A DNA stretch of 64,000 nucleotides from Bog-473 sp963756025 (GCA_963756025.1 CAVWMF010000009.1:186001-250000); one strand, 5' to 3'; positions 35,537 to 45,290 are shown, numbered from the stretch's first letter. The notes: generated by a model not told the origin, from the letters alone. Numbers and translations: made by a program.

Positions 35537-37261
35537 ATGCTCGATGTGGTGATTCACGGTGGTTCCGTGGTGGACGGCACGGGAGCCGCCGCCTCACAGG
35601 GGGACGTGGGGATCCTCGACGGCCGCATCGTCGAAGTCGGCCGGGTGAGCGATCAGGCCAAGGTCAGCATCGATGCCGAAGGGCTCGTCGTCGCGCCGGG
35701 GTTCGTCGATCTCCACTCCCACTACGACGCCCAGCTCTTCTGGGATCCGACCCTGAGCCCGTCGCCCCTCCACGGCGTGACGACGGCGGTCAGCGGCAAT
35801 TGCGGCCTCACCCTGGCACCGGCCGCGCCCGACGATCGCGATTTCTTGACAAGGCTCCTCGCCCGCGTGGAGGCGATACCGGTTGAGGCGCTCCTGGCCG
35901 GTGTCACCTACGAGTGGGAGTCCTTCTCCGAGCTCCTCGATGTCGTGGAGGCCAAACCGCTGGCGCTGAACATCGGGTTCATGGTCGGCCACTCGGCCCT
36001 CCGAAGAGCCGTCATGGGCCCGGCTGCATCGACCGACAAAGCCAATCCGGAACAGATCGCCGCCATGCGTGCGCTCCTGGGAGCTGCGCTCGCCGCCGGC
36101 GGGTTCGGGTTCTCGACGGCCAATGTGGCTACACAGGTCGACGGCGACGGACGGCCCACTCCGCCCAACCTCGCCGACCCCCACGAGTTCATCGAACTGG
36201 CTGCGGAGTGCGGCCTGCATCCGGGCACGTCCATCGAGTTCATCCCCGGCTCCTTTCTCGTCGGGTTCAGTGACGACGACATCGCGCTGATGGCCGACAT
36301 GTCGGCGGCCGCCGACCGGCGTCTCAACTGGAACACACCCCTGATCAATCGCAACGCTCCCGGCCTCTATCAGCGACAGCTCGATGCGTCGGACTTCGCC
36401 AGGGCCCGCGGGGGCTGGATCGTCCCGATGTTCATGCCGCAGAACGGCCCTCTACGCCATGATTTCAAGGAGGCGTATGTCTTCCGGGCCGTTCCGGGCT
36501 GGGCCGACGTCTTCACCCTCGAGGGCGAGGCGCGGGTGCGTGCCCTCGCTGATCCGGCCGTCCGGGCACGCTTGAGGGCCTCTGTCGATGCAGAGACGCA
36601 GGGACTGGCCGTCGTCGTGCGCAACTGGGCCGGCTACGAGGTGAATGACGTGGCGGATCCGGACCTGTCCCATCTTCTCGGGCGCAACATCGGGGAACTC
36701 GCGGCCGAGCGCGGGGTGACCCCTTTCGACGCCATGCTCGACGTCGTGGTGGAGGCCAAGCTCGACGTCGGGTTCGTGCGCTACCAGTATCCCGACGATG
36801 AGTGGACGGCGAGCGCCCGTCTCGAGGTGCTCAAGGACCCTCGGGTGGTGCTCGGCGCTTCGGACGCGGGAGCGCACGGCGAAATGATGGTCGGCGCCGA
36901 TTTCCCCACCCGCTGCATCGGCGAGCTGGTCCGGGAAAAGAAGATCTTCACCGTCGAGGAGATGGTGCACCAGTTCAGTGATGTCACCGCACGGCTCTAC
37001 GGGTTGAAGGATCGCGGTCGGATCGAGGCAGGCACGTGGGCCGACCTCGTTCTGTTCGATCTGGACCGTATCGGCGCCGGACCCATGAAGAAGGTGAGCG
37101 ATCTGCCCGCCGGAGCGTCGCGGCTCACCACCGAGTCGACCGGCGTCGAGCATGTGCTGAACCGCGGCACAGAGGTCGTCCAGCACGGCCAGTTCACCGG
37201 TGACCTTCCCGGACGGTTACTCCGTTCGGGCCGGGATACGGCGACGGTCACGGCTCGCTAG
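35537..37261 (+). CDS. D-aminoacylase family amidohydrolase (copy 2)
   Basis: A 574-residue paralogue of the 32383 and 38811 proteins. MLDVVIHGGSVVDGTGAA begins the beta-sandwich, PGFVDLHSHYDAQLFWD carries the HxH metal pair, GNCGLTLAP follows, and LGASDAGAHGEMMVG supplies the catalytic Asp. Good ribosome-binding site (gaaggggga). The CoA ligase starts 3 bp after its stop, so an acid released here may be activated directly to its CoA ester. Substrate unknown; hydrolysis of a cyclic amide or imide is as plausible as D-aminoacylase activity. Confidence 0.9.
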   Translation: MLDVVIHGGSVVDGTGAAASQGDVGILDGRIVEVGRVSDQAKVSIDAEGLVVAPGFVDLHSHYDAQLFWDPTLSPSPLHGVTTAVSGNCGLTLAPAAPDDRDFLTRLLARVEAIPVEALLAGVTYEWESFSELLDVVEAKPLALNIGFMVGHSALRRAVMGPAASTDKANPEQIAAMRALLGAALAAGGFGFSTANVATQVDGDGRPTPPNLADPHEFIELAAECGLHPGTSIEFIPGSFLVGFSDDDIALMADMSAAADRRLNWNTPLINRNAPGLYQRQLDASDFARARGGWIVPMFMPQNGPLRHDFKEAYVFRAVPGWADVFTLEGEARVRALADPAVRARLRASVDAETQGLAVVVRNWAGYEVNDVADPDLSHLLGRNIGELAAERGVTPFDAMLDVVVEAKLDVGFVRYQYPDDEWTASARLEVLKDPRVVLGASDAGAHGEMMVGADFPTRCIGELVREKKIFTVEEMVHQFSDVTARLYGLKDRGRIEAGTWADLVLFDLDRIGAGPMKKVSDLPAGASRLTTESTGVEHVLNRGTEVVQHGQFTGDLPGRLLRSGRDTATVTAR

Positions 37262-37264
37262 CCG

Positions 37265-38758
37265 ATGTCCCCACGAGGTATTGCGGCCGTTGCCCGGGAC
37301 GAGCCCGACCGCGAGGCAATTGTCTGTGGCGACCGCCGGGACACGTTCGCTGATCTCGACGCAGATGCAAACCGTTGGAGCCAGTTGTTCGCGGACGCCG
37401 GTGTCGGCCATGGGGACCGGGTCGCGGTCATGCTCGGCAACCGCCCTGAGGTCTTCTCGGCCTGGGTCGGTGCGGCCCGGATGGGTGCACTGGTCGTCCC
37501 GGTGAGTTACCGGTTCACCGTGGCCGAGGTCGCCTACATCCTGGAGGACTCACAGGCTGCGGCCTTCGTCTACGAGGACGAGGAGATCGGGGGTCAGGCG
37601 GTCAAGGGCATCGACACCCTGCGCACCTTTGCCAATGCCGACGATCCGGCATGGCGCCTGTTGCCGGCCCGGCCCGCCGTGCGGGATTTCCTCGGCAGCC
37701 CCGTCATCTTCATGAACTACACCTCGGGGACGACCGGGAAGCCGAAGGGGATCGCCCGTGCGCTTCCCATCCCGGCCGACGAGGACATGGCGCCTCAGCC
37801 CTTCACCGAGCTCTGGGGCTGGAAACCCGAGGATGTCCACCTCCTGTGCGGACCGGCGTACCACACCGCGCCGGGCAACTACGCGGTGGCCCATCTCCTC
37901 GAAGGGGCCTGCGTGGTCGTGATGCCACGCTTCGACGCGGCGACCTGCCTCGAACTCATTGCGACAGAAGGCGTCACGACCTCGCATATGGTGCCGGCGA
38001 ACTTCGTCCGGATTCTCGAAGCGGACTGGACGGCGTACGACCGGTCCAGTGTGCGCAAGATCCTCCATGCCGCGGCGCCCTGCCCCGTCCCCGTCAAACG
38101 AAAGATCATGGAGGTGTTCCCGCCCGGCTCAGTGTGGGAGTACTTCGGCATGAGCGAGGGATTCGTCTCGTTGATCTCGCCGCAGGACTGGCTCGCCAAG
38201 CCCGGCAGCGTGGGTCGGCCGATAGCGGGCATCAGCGTGAAGATCCTCGACGAAGGCGGCAACGAGTTGGCCCCTGGAGAGGTCGGCTACATCTACGTGT
38301 CGGCCCTCAGTGGCTTCCGGTTCGAATACCACAACGCGGCCGACAAGACGGCGGCGACATGGCGGGGCGACTTCTACACGGTCGGTGACCTCGGCTCCTT
38401 GGACGAGGACGGGTTCCTGTACATCGCCGATCGGCGGGTCGACCTCGTCATCAGCGGTGGTGTGAATATCTACCCGGCGGAGATCGAAGGTGTCCTGGCG
38501 GACCATCCCGATGTCGTCGACTCCGCCGTCTTCGGGTTGCCGGACGAGAAGATGGGCCAGAAGGTGCACGCCCTGATCGAGTTGCGCCCCGACGCCACCG
38601 TCACCGAGGAGGCGTTGTTGACCTTCCTCGGTGAGCGGCTGGCCAAGTTCAAACTGCCGCGCAGCGTTGAGATCGTGGGGGAGCTTCCCCGGGAGCCGAG
38701 CGGCAAGGTGCTCAAGCGGCAGCTTCGCGACGAGCGACTCTCGGAGTCGGCACCGTGA
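37265..38758 (+). CDS. AMP-forming acyl-CoA synthetase
   Basis: A 497-residue ANL ligase. It begins MSPRGIAAVARDEPDREAIV; P-loop YTSGTTGKPKG; GPAYHTAPGNYAVAHLLEGA; EYFGMSEGFVS (adenylate contact); hinge VGDLGSLDEDGFLYIADRR; GGVNIYPAEIE; and PREPSGKVLKR with the catalytic Lys. Length and motifs are intact. It lies 3 bp after one D-aminoacylase-like gene and 52 bp before another, so it probably activates a carboxylate produced by those hydrolases. Confidence 0.93.
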   Translation: MSPRGIAAVARDEPDREAIVCGDRRDTFADLDADANRWSQLFADAGVGHGDRVAVMLGNRPEVFSAWVGAARMGALVVPVSYRFTVAEVAYILEDSQAAAFVYEDEEIGGQAVKGIDTLRTFANADDPAWRLLPARPAVRDFLGSPVIFMNYTSGTTGKPKGIARALPIPADEDMAPQPFTELWGWKPEDVHLLCGPAYHTAPGNYAVAHLLEGACVVVMPRFDAATCLELIATEGVTTSHMVPANFVRILEADWTAYDRSSVRKILHAAAPCPVPVKRKIMEVFPPGSVWEYFGMSEGFVSLISPQDWLAKPGSVGRPIAGISVKILDEGGNELAPGEVGYIYVSALSGFRFEYHNAADKTAATWRGDFYTVGDLGSLDEDGFLYIADRRVDLVISGGVNIYPAEIEGVLADHPDVVDSAVFGLPDEKMGQKVHALIELRPDATVTEEALLTFLGERLAKFKLPRSVEIVGELPREPSGKVLKRQLRDERLSESAP

Positions 38759-38810
38759 CCACCGGCGTTGCTAGGTTGAAGCAGACGAGCGGAAGAGTGG
38801 GAGGGCATTG

Positions 38811-40508
38811 ATGGCCTACGACCTGGTGATCCGCGGGGGGACGGTGCTCGACGGCTCGGGTGCCCCACGCGTGCAGGCCGATGTCGGCATCTCGGCCGGC
38901 AAGGTGGCCGCGATCGGCATCGTGGCCGAACGGGGTGCGCAGGAGATCGACGCCGACGGACTTTTCGTCGCGCCCGGGTTCATCGACGGGCACGCCCATT
39001 TCGACGCACAGATCTTCTGGGACTCTCTCGGCAATTGCTCGTCGCTGCACGGAGTGACCACGACCATCATGGGCAACTGCGGATTCACTATCGCCCCGAC
39101 GCCGGCCGCTTCGAAGGATCTCGCCATTCGGAGCATCGAGCGGGCCGAGGACATAGCCCGTGATGACATGCTGGTCGGCGTGCCGTGGACGTGGCGGACG
39201 TACGCCGACTATCTCGACGCCGTCGATCGGCTCCCCAAGGGAATCAACTTCGCAGGCTACGTGGGTCACTCCGCCTTGCGGTGTTTCGTCATGGGAGAGC
39301 GGGCGTACACGGACCAGGCGACCCCCGAGGAGATCGCCGCCATGCGGGCCGAAGTCGAGGCTGCCGTGCGGGCGGGTGCGATCGGGTTCTCGACTTCGAG
39401 GATCAGTCAGCATCGGACCGTCGACGACGGACCGGTGGCCAGCTACGTCGCCAGCTGGGCGGAGGTCGAGGCCCTGGCCGATGTCCTCGGTGAACTCGAC
39501 ACGGGTGTGTTCCAACTGGCCGGAGACATCACCAACGGCGATCTTCAGGAGGAGCTGACGAAGATCGCGCTGCGCATCAAGCGGCCCGTGCATCTGGCCT
39601 GCGTCTACGTGAAGGATCGACCCGAGGCCTTCCGTAGTGGTCTGGCCTTCCTGGACAATGTCGCCGCGTTGGGAGGTCGAGCCGTCGCTCAGGTGCACGT
39701 GCGTGAGCTCCAGAACGTCATCGGCTTCCGGGTCGGACTGCCCTACGACCGGTTGCCCCAATGGCAGAAGCTGCGTTCGCTTCCCTTGAGCGAGCAACGC
39801 ACAGCGCTCCTCGATGCGGCATCGCGCGCGGCGTTGGTCGATGAGGCGTTGCACGGGCCTTACGTGACCACGACCGTTACGGCCGAGGTTCAGGCGCGGC
39901 TTCCCGACTACGACAATCTCCGGGCGCTGTTCTCCTCGACGGAGATCAACCCGTCGGTGGCCGAGTTGGCGCGCCAACGTCAGACGACGCCGCCCGAGAT
40001 CGTGATCGATCTCTCGCTCGAAGCCGACTTCGACCAGTACTTCACGCAACCCTTCGCCAACCAGAACCACGATGCGATCGAGGAGATCCTTCGTCATCCG
40101 CACACGGTCATCGCCCAGTCGGACTCCGGTGCGCACGTGTCGCAGATCATGGACAGTTCGATCCCCACGTATTTCCTGGCCCACTGGGTGCGAGAGCAAC
40201 AGCGCTTCACCTGGGAGGAGGCCATCTCCATGCTGACCTCGCGTCCCGCTGCCGAATTCGGTCTCGCCGACCGGGGCCTCTTGCGGGAGGGCTACGTGGC
40301 CGACGTGGTCGTGTTCGATCCTGCGACGATCGGGCCGAGGCTTCCCTCAGCGCGGGCGGACCTCCCGGCGGGAGGGACACGGCTGGTCCAAGAGGCGGAC
40401 GGCATCCGCGCCTCGGTGGTATCGGGTCAGGTGCTCCTCGACAACGGCGCCTTCACCACGGCTCGGCCGGGTCAGCTGATACGGGGAAACCGACAACTCT
40501 CCAACTGA
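38811..40508 (+). CDS. D-aminoacylase family amidohydrolase (copy 3)
   Basis: A 565-residue D-aminoacylase-type protein. ATG 38811 is preferred over TTG 38808 because gggaggg is 5 bp upstream. Motifs: YDLVIRGGTVLDGSGAP, PGFIDGHAHFDAQIFWD (HxH), MGNCGFTIAP, and IAQSDSGAHVSQIMD. The central substrate region is unlike copies 1 and 2 (for example an RISQHRTVDDG loop), so substrate specificity probably differs. It ends tail-to-tail with the class II aldolase, 33 bp away. Confidence 0.9.
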   Translation: MAYDLVIRGGTVLDGSGAPRVQADVGISAGKVAAIGIVAERGAQEIDADGLFVAPGFIDGHAHFDAQIFWDSLGNCSSLHGVTTTIMGNCGFTIAPTPAASKDLAIRSIERAEDIARDDMLVGVPWTWRTYADYLDAVDRLPKGINFAGYVGHSALRCFVMGERAYTDQATPEEIAAMRAEVEAAVRAGAIGFSTSRISQHRTVDDGPVASYVASWAEVEALADVLGELDTGVFQLAGDITNGDLQEELTKIALRIKRPVHLACVYVKDRPEAFRSGLAFLDNVAALGGRAVAQVHVRELQNVIGFRVGLPYDRLPQWQKLRSLPLSEQRTALLDAASRAALVDEALHGPYVTTTVTAEVQARLPDYDNLRALFSSTEINPSVAELARQRQTTPPEIVIDLSLEADFDQYFTQPFANQNHDAIEEILRHPHTVIAQSDSGAHVSQIMDSSIPTYFLAHWVREQQRFTWEEAISMLTSRPAAEFGLADRGLLREGYVADVVVFDPATIGPRLPSARADLPAGGTRLVQEADGIRASVVSGQVLLDNGAFTTARPGQLIRGNRQLSN

Positions 40509-40541
40509 CCGGGAGGGTCGGCAGGAGATCGTCGATCCGGT

Positions 40542-41315
40542 CTATTCCAGGACCGTGGGGTCCTTGCGGATCTGCATGCGGCACATGGCCTCGAAGAGGC
40601 CGGTGAAGTTCTTGTCGCGGAAGAAGCTGCCGTACGCTGCGGCCGCGTCAGGATGCATCAGCTTCCCGCCGCCGACCGCCTCAATGTGCCATGCCTGTCG
40701 ACAACGCCATTCCAGGCACGTGGCGCGCAGGTAGGCCTGCTCGATGCAGTTGCCCATGACCAGGACCCCGTGGTTGGCCAGTAGGGCCACTCCCGCGTCG
40801 CCGACGGCGTCGACGGCGGCGCGTGCATTGGCCACGTCGTCGACGGCGCCCCAGTACTGGTCGTACACCGCGATCTCGCCGTCGTAGTAGGCACTCGACT
40901 GGTCGTAGATCCCGGGGACACGTCCGAGATCGGCCCAGATCGTGCCCCAACGGGTGTGATTGTGCAGCGAGACCGTCACGTCCTCGCGCGTCCTGTGCAG
41001 TTCGACGTGCAGCGCAATGGCAGGAGTGATCGTCCAGGGCCCGTCCAACTCGTTGCCTTCTGCGTCCATACGCATGATGTCGCTGGCTCGAACTTCGCCC
41101 CAGGTCAATCCGAAGGGGTTGACGAGAAAGGTGCCGTCGGGCTGCTTGAAGGTGATGTGGCCGGCCAGGTGATCGTTGTGGCCTTCGTCCCACAGGCATC
41201 GAGCGAGAAGCGCAATCTGCTGATGAGGGGTGAGGGCCGGCAGCGGTGGGGCGATGGGCTTGGTGACGACCATCGATTTCATCTGGGTCGGGCCGTTGGT
41301 TTGAGTCGCCGTCAT
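40542..41315 (-). CDS. Class II aldolase/adducin family protein (first copy)
   Basis: A 257-residue zinc-dependent aldolase-fold protein related to L-fuculose-phosphate aldolase. Zinc-ligand histidines are visible in LHNHTRWG and ANHGVLVMG, with a GHNDHLAGHITFKQPDGTFLVNP N-terminal segment. The expected Glu-containing loop is less obvious. The family includes aldolases, decarboxylases and epimerases acting on sugar phosphates and cyclic hydroxyketones. A paralogue lies at 46208 with the same GHITYKQPDGTFLVNP signature. The first 25 residues are unstructured, so ATG 41315 may not be the true start; an ATG 11 codons in is possible. Confidence 0.88.
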   Translation of the reverse strand: MTATQTNGPTQMKSMVVTKPIAPPLPALTPHQQIALLARCLWDEGHNDHLAGHITFKQPDGTFLVNPFGLTWGEVRASDIMRMDAEGNELDGPWTITPAIALHVELHRTREDVTVSLHNHTRWGTIWADLGRVPGIYDQSSAYYDGEIAVYDQYWGAVDDVANARAAVDAVGDAGVALLANHGVLVMGNCIEQAYLRATCLEWRCRQAWHIEAVGGGKLMHPDAAAAYGSFFRDKNFTGLFEAMCRMQIRKDPTVLE

Positions 41316-41360
41316 GCGAGTCGGTCCTTTCGCAAAGTGTCGAGTCGCTCCGTGCGGCTC

Positions 41361-41409
41361 TTGACACGGCTGGCATTGCAGATAGGCTTACTTTATCGAT
41401 CTTTAAGAT
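41361..41409 (+). promoter_or_regulatory. Promoter and inverted repeat upstream of the 41524 amidohydrolase
   Basis: TTGACA (41361-41366) followed at 16 bp by TAGGCT (41383-41388) is a reasonable sigma-70 promoter directed at the 41524 gene. Just downstream is an 11-bp inverted repeat ATCTT-t-AAGAT (41399-41409). The patch is AT-rich against a GC-rich background and lies in the divergent gap with the aldolase at 41315. Confidence 0.5.
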
Positions 41410-41523
41410 GTTACGCAACCAAAAATGGCCAGCGTAGGGGGATGGAACAGGGCAGAATCGACGGACACCGACTGAGGGGATGTCCGCCGCGATGGGCTCC
41501 ACGAGCGACTGGAAAAGCGCACA

Positions 41524-42696
41524 GTGACGACAATCGAAAGACCTCTGCTCATCTCCGTGGACGACCATGTGATCGAGCCGCCGAACCTCTGGGTCGACCG
41601 GGTTCCGCGGTCGGACCGCGCCCGGGTTCCCCATGTCGTCGAGGAGGACGGTGCGTCGATCTGGTTGTACGAGGACGTGCGCATCCCGATACCCGGGCTG
41701 TTCGTGCAAGCCGGACGCGACCAGTCGGAGATCGTCCCCGAATTGATGTCCTACGAGAAGATGCGTCCCGGCTATTTCGATCCGGGCGAGCGGGCGAAGG
41801 ACATGGACATCGACGGCGTCATCGCTTCGCTCTGCTTCCCCACCATCCCCCGTTACTGCGGCCAGCAATTCCTCGAAGCCAAGGACCGCGAGATGGCACT
41901 CACCTGTCTCCGCATCTACAACGACTGGATGATCGAGGACTGGGCCGGCGGTGCCCCTGGTCGCTTCATACCCCTGATCGTGGTGCCCCTGTGGGATCCG
42001 AAGCTCGCCGGTGATGAAGTGCGCCGTTGCGCCCGCATGGGAGCCAAGGCAGTGTCCTTCTCGGAGAACCCGGCCAAGCTCGGGCTTCCATCCCTGCACG
42101 ATGCGGCCAACTACTGGGATCCCTTCCTCGAGGCGGTCAACGCGACGGAACTTCCACTCTGCATCCATTTCGGCTCCTCCTCCATGGTGCCGACGACGTC
42201 CGACGACGCACCCGTGTACGTCTCCGCTCTCCTTTCGCCCCTCAACCTCACGTACGCGACCGCCGACTGGCTCTTCTCCAAGAAGCTCGAGAAGTTTCCC
42301 AACCTCAAGATCTGCCTCTCTGAAGGCGGTATCGGATGGATTCCCTACATCCTCGAGCGCGCCGCGTTCATCATTGAACACATGCCGTGGGCCCGTACCT
42401 ACGGCTCGTTCGACTACACGCAGACGAAGCACGAGAACCTGGGACCGGAGTTGAGTCCGACGGAGCTCTTCCAGAAGCACATCTATGGATGCTTCATCGA
42501 TGACGCTTTCGGGATCAAGAACCTTGCCGCCATCGGTGCGGACAACGTCATGATCGAGACCGACTATCCCCATGGGGATGGGACCTACCCGCATTCGGTC
42601 GACAACGCCGAGCGTCTGTTAGCCGGCCTGGACGAAGACACGCGGTACAAGATCATGCAGGGGAATGCCCGAAGGGTCTTCGACCTTCCTTCATGA
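41524..42696 (+). CDS. Amidohydrolase 2 (COG2159) family protein
   Basis: A 390-residue COG2159 protein from GTG 41524. Landmarks are SVDDHVIEPPNLWVDR, PTIPRYCGQQFLE, IYNDWMIEDW, LCIHFGSSSM (His ligand), and MIETDYPHGDGTYP (Asp). It is a close paralogue of the 34103 protein and differs mainly in loops. It is followed 4 bp later by the carboxyltransferase gene, so the two are cotranscribed. Probably hydrolysis or decarboxylation of a cyclic acid. Confidence 0.9.
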   Translation: MTTIERPLLISVDDHVIEPPNLWVDRVPRSDRARVPHVVEEDGASIWLYEDVRIPIPGLFVQAGRDQSEIVPELMSYEKMRPGYFDPGERAKDMDIDGVIASLCFPTIPRYCGQQFLEAKDREMALTCLRIYNDWMIEDWAGGAPGRFIPLIVVPLWDPKLAGDEVRRCARMGAKAVSFSENPAKLGLPSLHDAANYWDPFLEAVNATELPLCIHFGSSSMVPTTSDDAPVYVSALLSPLNLTYATADWLFSKKLEKFPNLKICLSEGGIGWIPYILERAAFIIEHMPWARTYGSFDYTQTKHENLGPELSPTELFQKHIYGCFIDDAFGIKNLAAIGADNVMIETDYPHGDGTYPHSVDNAERLLAGLDEDTRYKIMQGNARRVFDLPS

Positions 42697-42700
42697 CGCG

Positions 42701-44206
42701 ATGAGTGAAAGTGAAGGCTCCGAGAGCTGGCAGGGCGTGCTCGACGACCTGGAGATGCGCCGCGCCGTGTCGCGCACCATGGGCGGCGCGGAACGCCTGC
42801 GCAAGCACGGCGACGCCGGCAAGCTCAATGCGCGAGAGCGCATAGACCACCTGCTCGATCCCGGCTCGTTCGAGGAGATCGGCACGTTGGTCGGCGGAGC
42901 CGAGGCTCCGGCTGATGCGGTGATCATCGGCGCCGGGTCAATCGACAACCGGCCTGTCATGGTGGCGGCCGAGGACTTCACCGTGCTGGCGGGCACGATC
43001 AGCGCGGCGTCAAACACAAAGCGCTACCGGGTGGCGGAGATCGCGGTGACCGATCGCGTACCACTCGTGATGATGCTCGAAGGGGCGGGTTTCCGGGCTG
43101 ACGGCAAACCCTACGGCCGCAGCCCCACCGATCTGCTCGCCCAGTCCCGTTGTTCGGGTCGCGTCCCGCTCGTGACCGCCGTCCTCGGGGCATCGGCAGG
43201 TCACGGAGCGCTCGTCGCACCGATGTCCGACTTCACGGTCATGACCGCGCAAGCCTCGGTCTTCACCGCCGGCCCCCCCGTCGTCCTCGAGTCGCTGGGT
43301 GAGAGGATCAGCAAGGACGAGCTCGGCGGTCCGAGCGTCGCCTTGGCCAGTGGCCTTATCCACAATGGGGCACCCGACGACGCGGCCGCTCTCGACATGG
43401 TGAAGGCCTACCTGCAGTATTTTCCGTCCTCGGCCTGGTCCTACCCATTGGATGTCGAGCAGGGAGACGACGGGTTCCGGTCCGTGCCCGAATTGCTGGA
43501 CATCGTTCCTCGTAACGGCCGGCGGTTGTACGACATGCATGAGGTCGTCGACGTCGTCTTCGATGAAGGATCCTGTTTCGAGGTGCAACCGGACTTCGGC
43601 CGATCACTGCTCTGCTTCCTCGCCCGTCTGGGTGGCCATCCGGTCGCCGTGGTAGCAAACGAACCCCGGTTCCTCGCCGGATCCCTCGACGCCGACGGGG
43701 CGGACAAGGCGGCCCACTTCATCACGGTCGCCGACTCGTTCCACCTACCACTCGTCTTCCTGGCTGACAACCCGGGCGTCATGCCGGGCAGCCAGTCCGA
43801 ACGCCAGGCGATCCTGCGCAGCGGCGCGCGGATGTTCGCGGCGCAGACGCAGGCCCGCGTGCCCAAACTCACGGTCACGTTGCGCAAGGCCTATGGCTTC
43901 GGTTCGATGGTCATGGGGATGATCCCCTTCGACGGGCAGTCGGCGACATTCATCTATCCCGGCGCCACCATGGGAGCGATGGGGGCGGCGTCCATGAGCC
44001 GAGCCCGGGGCTCCGATGTGGACGAGGCGGCGCTGCTTCGCCAGGCCGAGATCGATGCGTCCTACCGGTCGGCCCAGAACTTCGGCCAGGACGAGCTCAT
44101 CAGTCCGGTCGAGACACGCGATCGCCTTCTCCGGGCGCTCGAGCGGGCGCTCTATCGGCGCCAAGGGACGCCGGAGCCGGCGGCCCGCATCGGCATCGTG
44201 CCCTGA
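42701..44206 (+). CDS. Acyl-CoA carboxylase carboxyltransferase (beta) subunit, orphan
   Basis: A 501-residue carboxyltransferase of the PccB/AccD/MccB type. ATG 42701 is used, since an in-frame ATG at 42665 lies inside the upstream gene. The N-terminus GGAERLRKHGDAGKLNARERIDHLLDPGSF is diagnostic; MMLEGAGFRADG, GASAGHGALVAPMSDFTVM, and the C-terminal domain LADNPGVMPGSQSE and YGFGSMVMGM complete the two crotonase-like halves. Such subunits transfer CO2 from biotin to propionyl-CoA, methylcrotonyl-CoA or related esters. No biotin carboxylase or carrier gene is in the window, so it must share a distant alpha subunit or decarboxylate alone. Confidence 0.88.
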   Translation: MSESEGSESWQGVLDDLEMRRAVSRTMGGAERLRKHGDAGKLNARERIDHLLDPGSFEEIGTLVGGAEAPADAVIIGAGSIDNRPVMVAAEDFTVLAGTISAASNTKRYRVAEIAVTDRVPLVMMLEGAGFRADGKPYGRSPTDLLAQSRCSGRVPLVTAVLGASAGHGALVAPMSDFTVMTAQASVFTAGPPVVLESLGERISKDELGGPSVALASGLIHNGAPDDAAALDMVKAYLQYFPSSAWSYPLDVEQGDDGFRSVPELLDIVPRNGRRLYDMHEVVDVVFDEGSCFEVQPDFGRSLLCFLARLGGHPVAVVANEPRFLAGSLDADGADKAAHFITVADSFHLPLVFLADNPGVMPGSQSERQAILRSGARMFAAQTQARVPKLTVTLRKAYGFGSMVMGMIPFDGQSATFIYPGATMGAMGAASMSRARGSDVDEAALLRQAEIDASYRSAQNFGQDELISPVETRDRLLRALERALYRRQGTPEPAARIGIVP

Positions 44207-44210
44207 CGGC

Positions 44211-45290
44211 TCAAAAGGTGATCACCGTACGCACGACCTCGCCCGCCTCCATGGCATCGAACGCGCCGTTCACCTCATCGAGCGCGATGCGACGGCTGAT
44301 CATACCCTCGAGGTCGAGCTGACCCGCCTTCCAGAGCCGAAGAAAACGGTGGAAGTCGGAGCGGACATCGGAGGAGCCGTAATAGCTCCCGACGAGCGTC
44401 TTCTCGTTGAAGAACACCTCGAATGCGCTGAAGACCAGCTTGTCCTCCTCGCGCCCCGCCCCGACGACGCAGGCCGTACCGCCCCGGTGGACGTTGTCCC
44501 ACGCCATGCGCATGGTCGTGGCCAGGCCGATTGCCTCGATGGCAAAGTCGAAACCGTCGCCGGTGAGCTGCGTCCGTACGTCCTCGAGTTCATCGGGACT
44601 GCAGCTGCGGGTCGCCCCGAATTCCAGGGCCAGCGCCCGCTTGTGCTCCACCACGTCGACGGCGACGATGGTCGATGCGCCGGCCAGTCGTGCCCCCTGA
44701 ATGGCGGCAATACCGACACCGCCGCAGCCGAAGACGACGACCGATGATCCGGGGGTGACCTTGGCGCAGTTGACGGCGGCACCGACGCCGGTCGTCACGC
44801 CGCAGCCGATGAGTGCCGCGATTTCGAAGGGGACATCGTCGTCGATGGCGATTGCCGCACGCTCTTGGATCGTGGCGTATTCGCTGAACGTGCCCGTCCC
44901 GGACATGCCATGGACCGGAGTGGCGCCCCGGCGAAAGCGAGGAGTGAGCGCACCTGTGGTGTACATCGTCGAGCACAGTTCGGGGCGCTTGCGGCCCGCA
45001 CAATTGATGCAGGAGCCACACGGAGCGGTCCATGCGATGATGACATGGTCGCCCTCGGCGAGCCGCTGCACGCCTTCACCGACCGCGGTGACAATGCCGG
45101 CGCCTTCGTGCCCGAGGACGGCAGGGAGGGTTTGCGGCATGGTCTGATTGAGGATCGACAGGTCGGAATGGCACACACCTGACGCCATGATCTTGACGGT
45201 GACCTCGCCGAATCCGGGGTCGAGAATCGCGATGTCATCGACGACTTCGAGACGGTCGGTTGCGTTGCTGAATAAAACGGCTGCTTTCAT
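44211..45290 (-). CDS. Zinc-dependent alcohol dehydrogenase (class III/MDR type)
   Basis: A 359-residue MDR alcohol dehydrogenase. Start at 45290 (MKAAVLFS) has gggggagg upstream; the frame extends seven codons further without support. Catalytic zinc ligands: Cys and His in GVCHSD and GHEGAG; structural zinc Cys cluster CGSCINCAGRKRPELC; NAD loop VVFGCGGVGIAAIQGARLAG. The short GVGAAVNCAKV region resembles the NDMA- or mycothiol-dependent branch, but this is not certain. It lies upstream of the SDR on the opposite flank; tail-to-tail with the carboxyltransferase, 4 bp apart. Confidence 0.9.
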   Translation of the reverse strand: MKAAVLFSNATDRLEVVDDIAILDPGFGEVTVKIMASGVCHSDLSILNQTMPQTLPAVLGHEGAGIVTAVGEGVQRLAEGDHVIIAWTAPCGSCINCAGRKRPELCSTMYTTGALTPRFRRGATPVHGMSGTGTFSEYATIQERAAIAIDDDVPFEIAALIGCGVTTGVGAAVNCAKVTPGSSVVVFGCGGVGIAAIQGARLAGASTIVAVDVVEHKRALALEFGATRSCSPDELEDVRTQLTGDGFDFAIEAIGLATTMRMAWDNVHRGGTACVVGAGREEDKLVFSAFEVFFNEKTLVGSYYGSSDVRSDFHRFLRLWKAGQLDLEGMISRRIALDEVNGAFDAMEAGEVVRTVITF

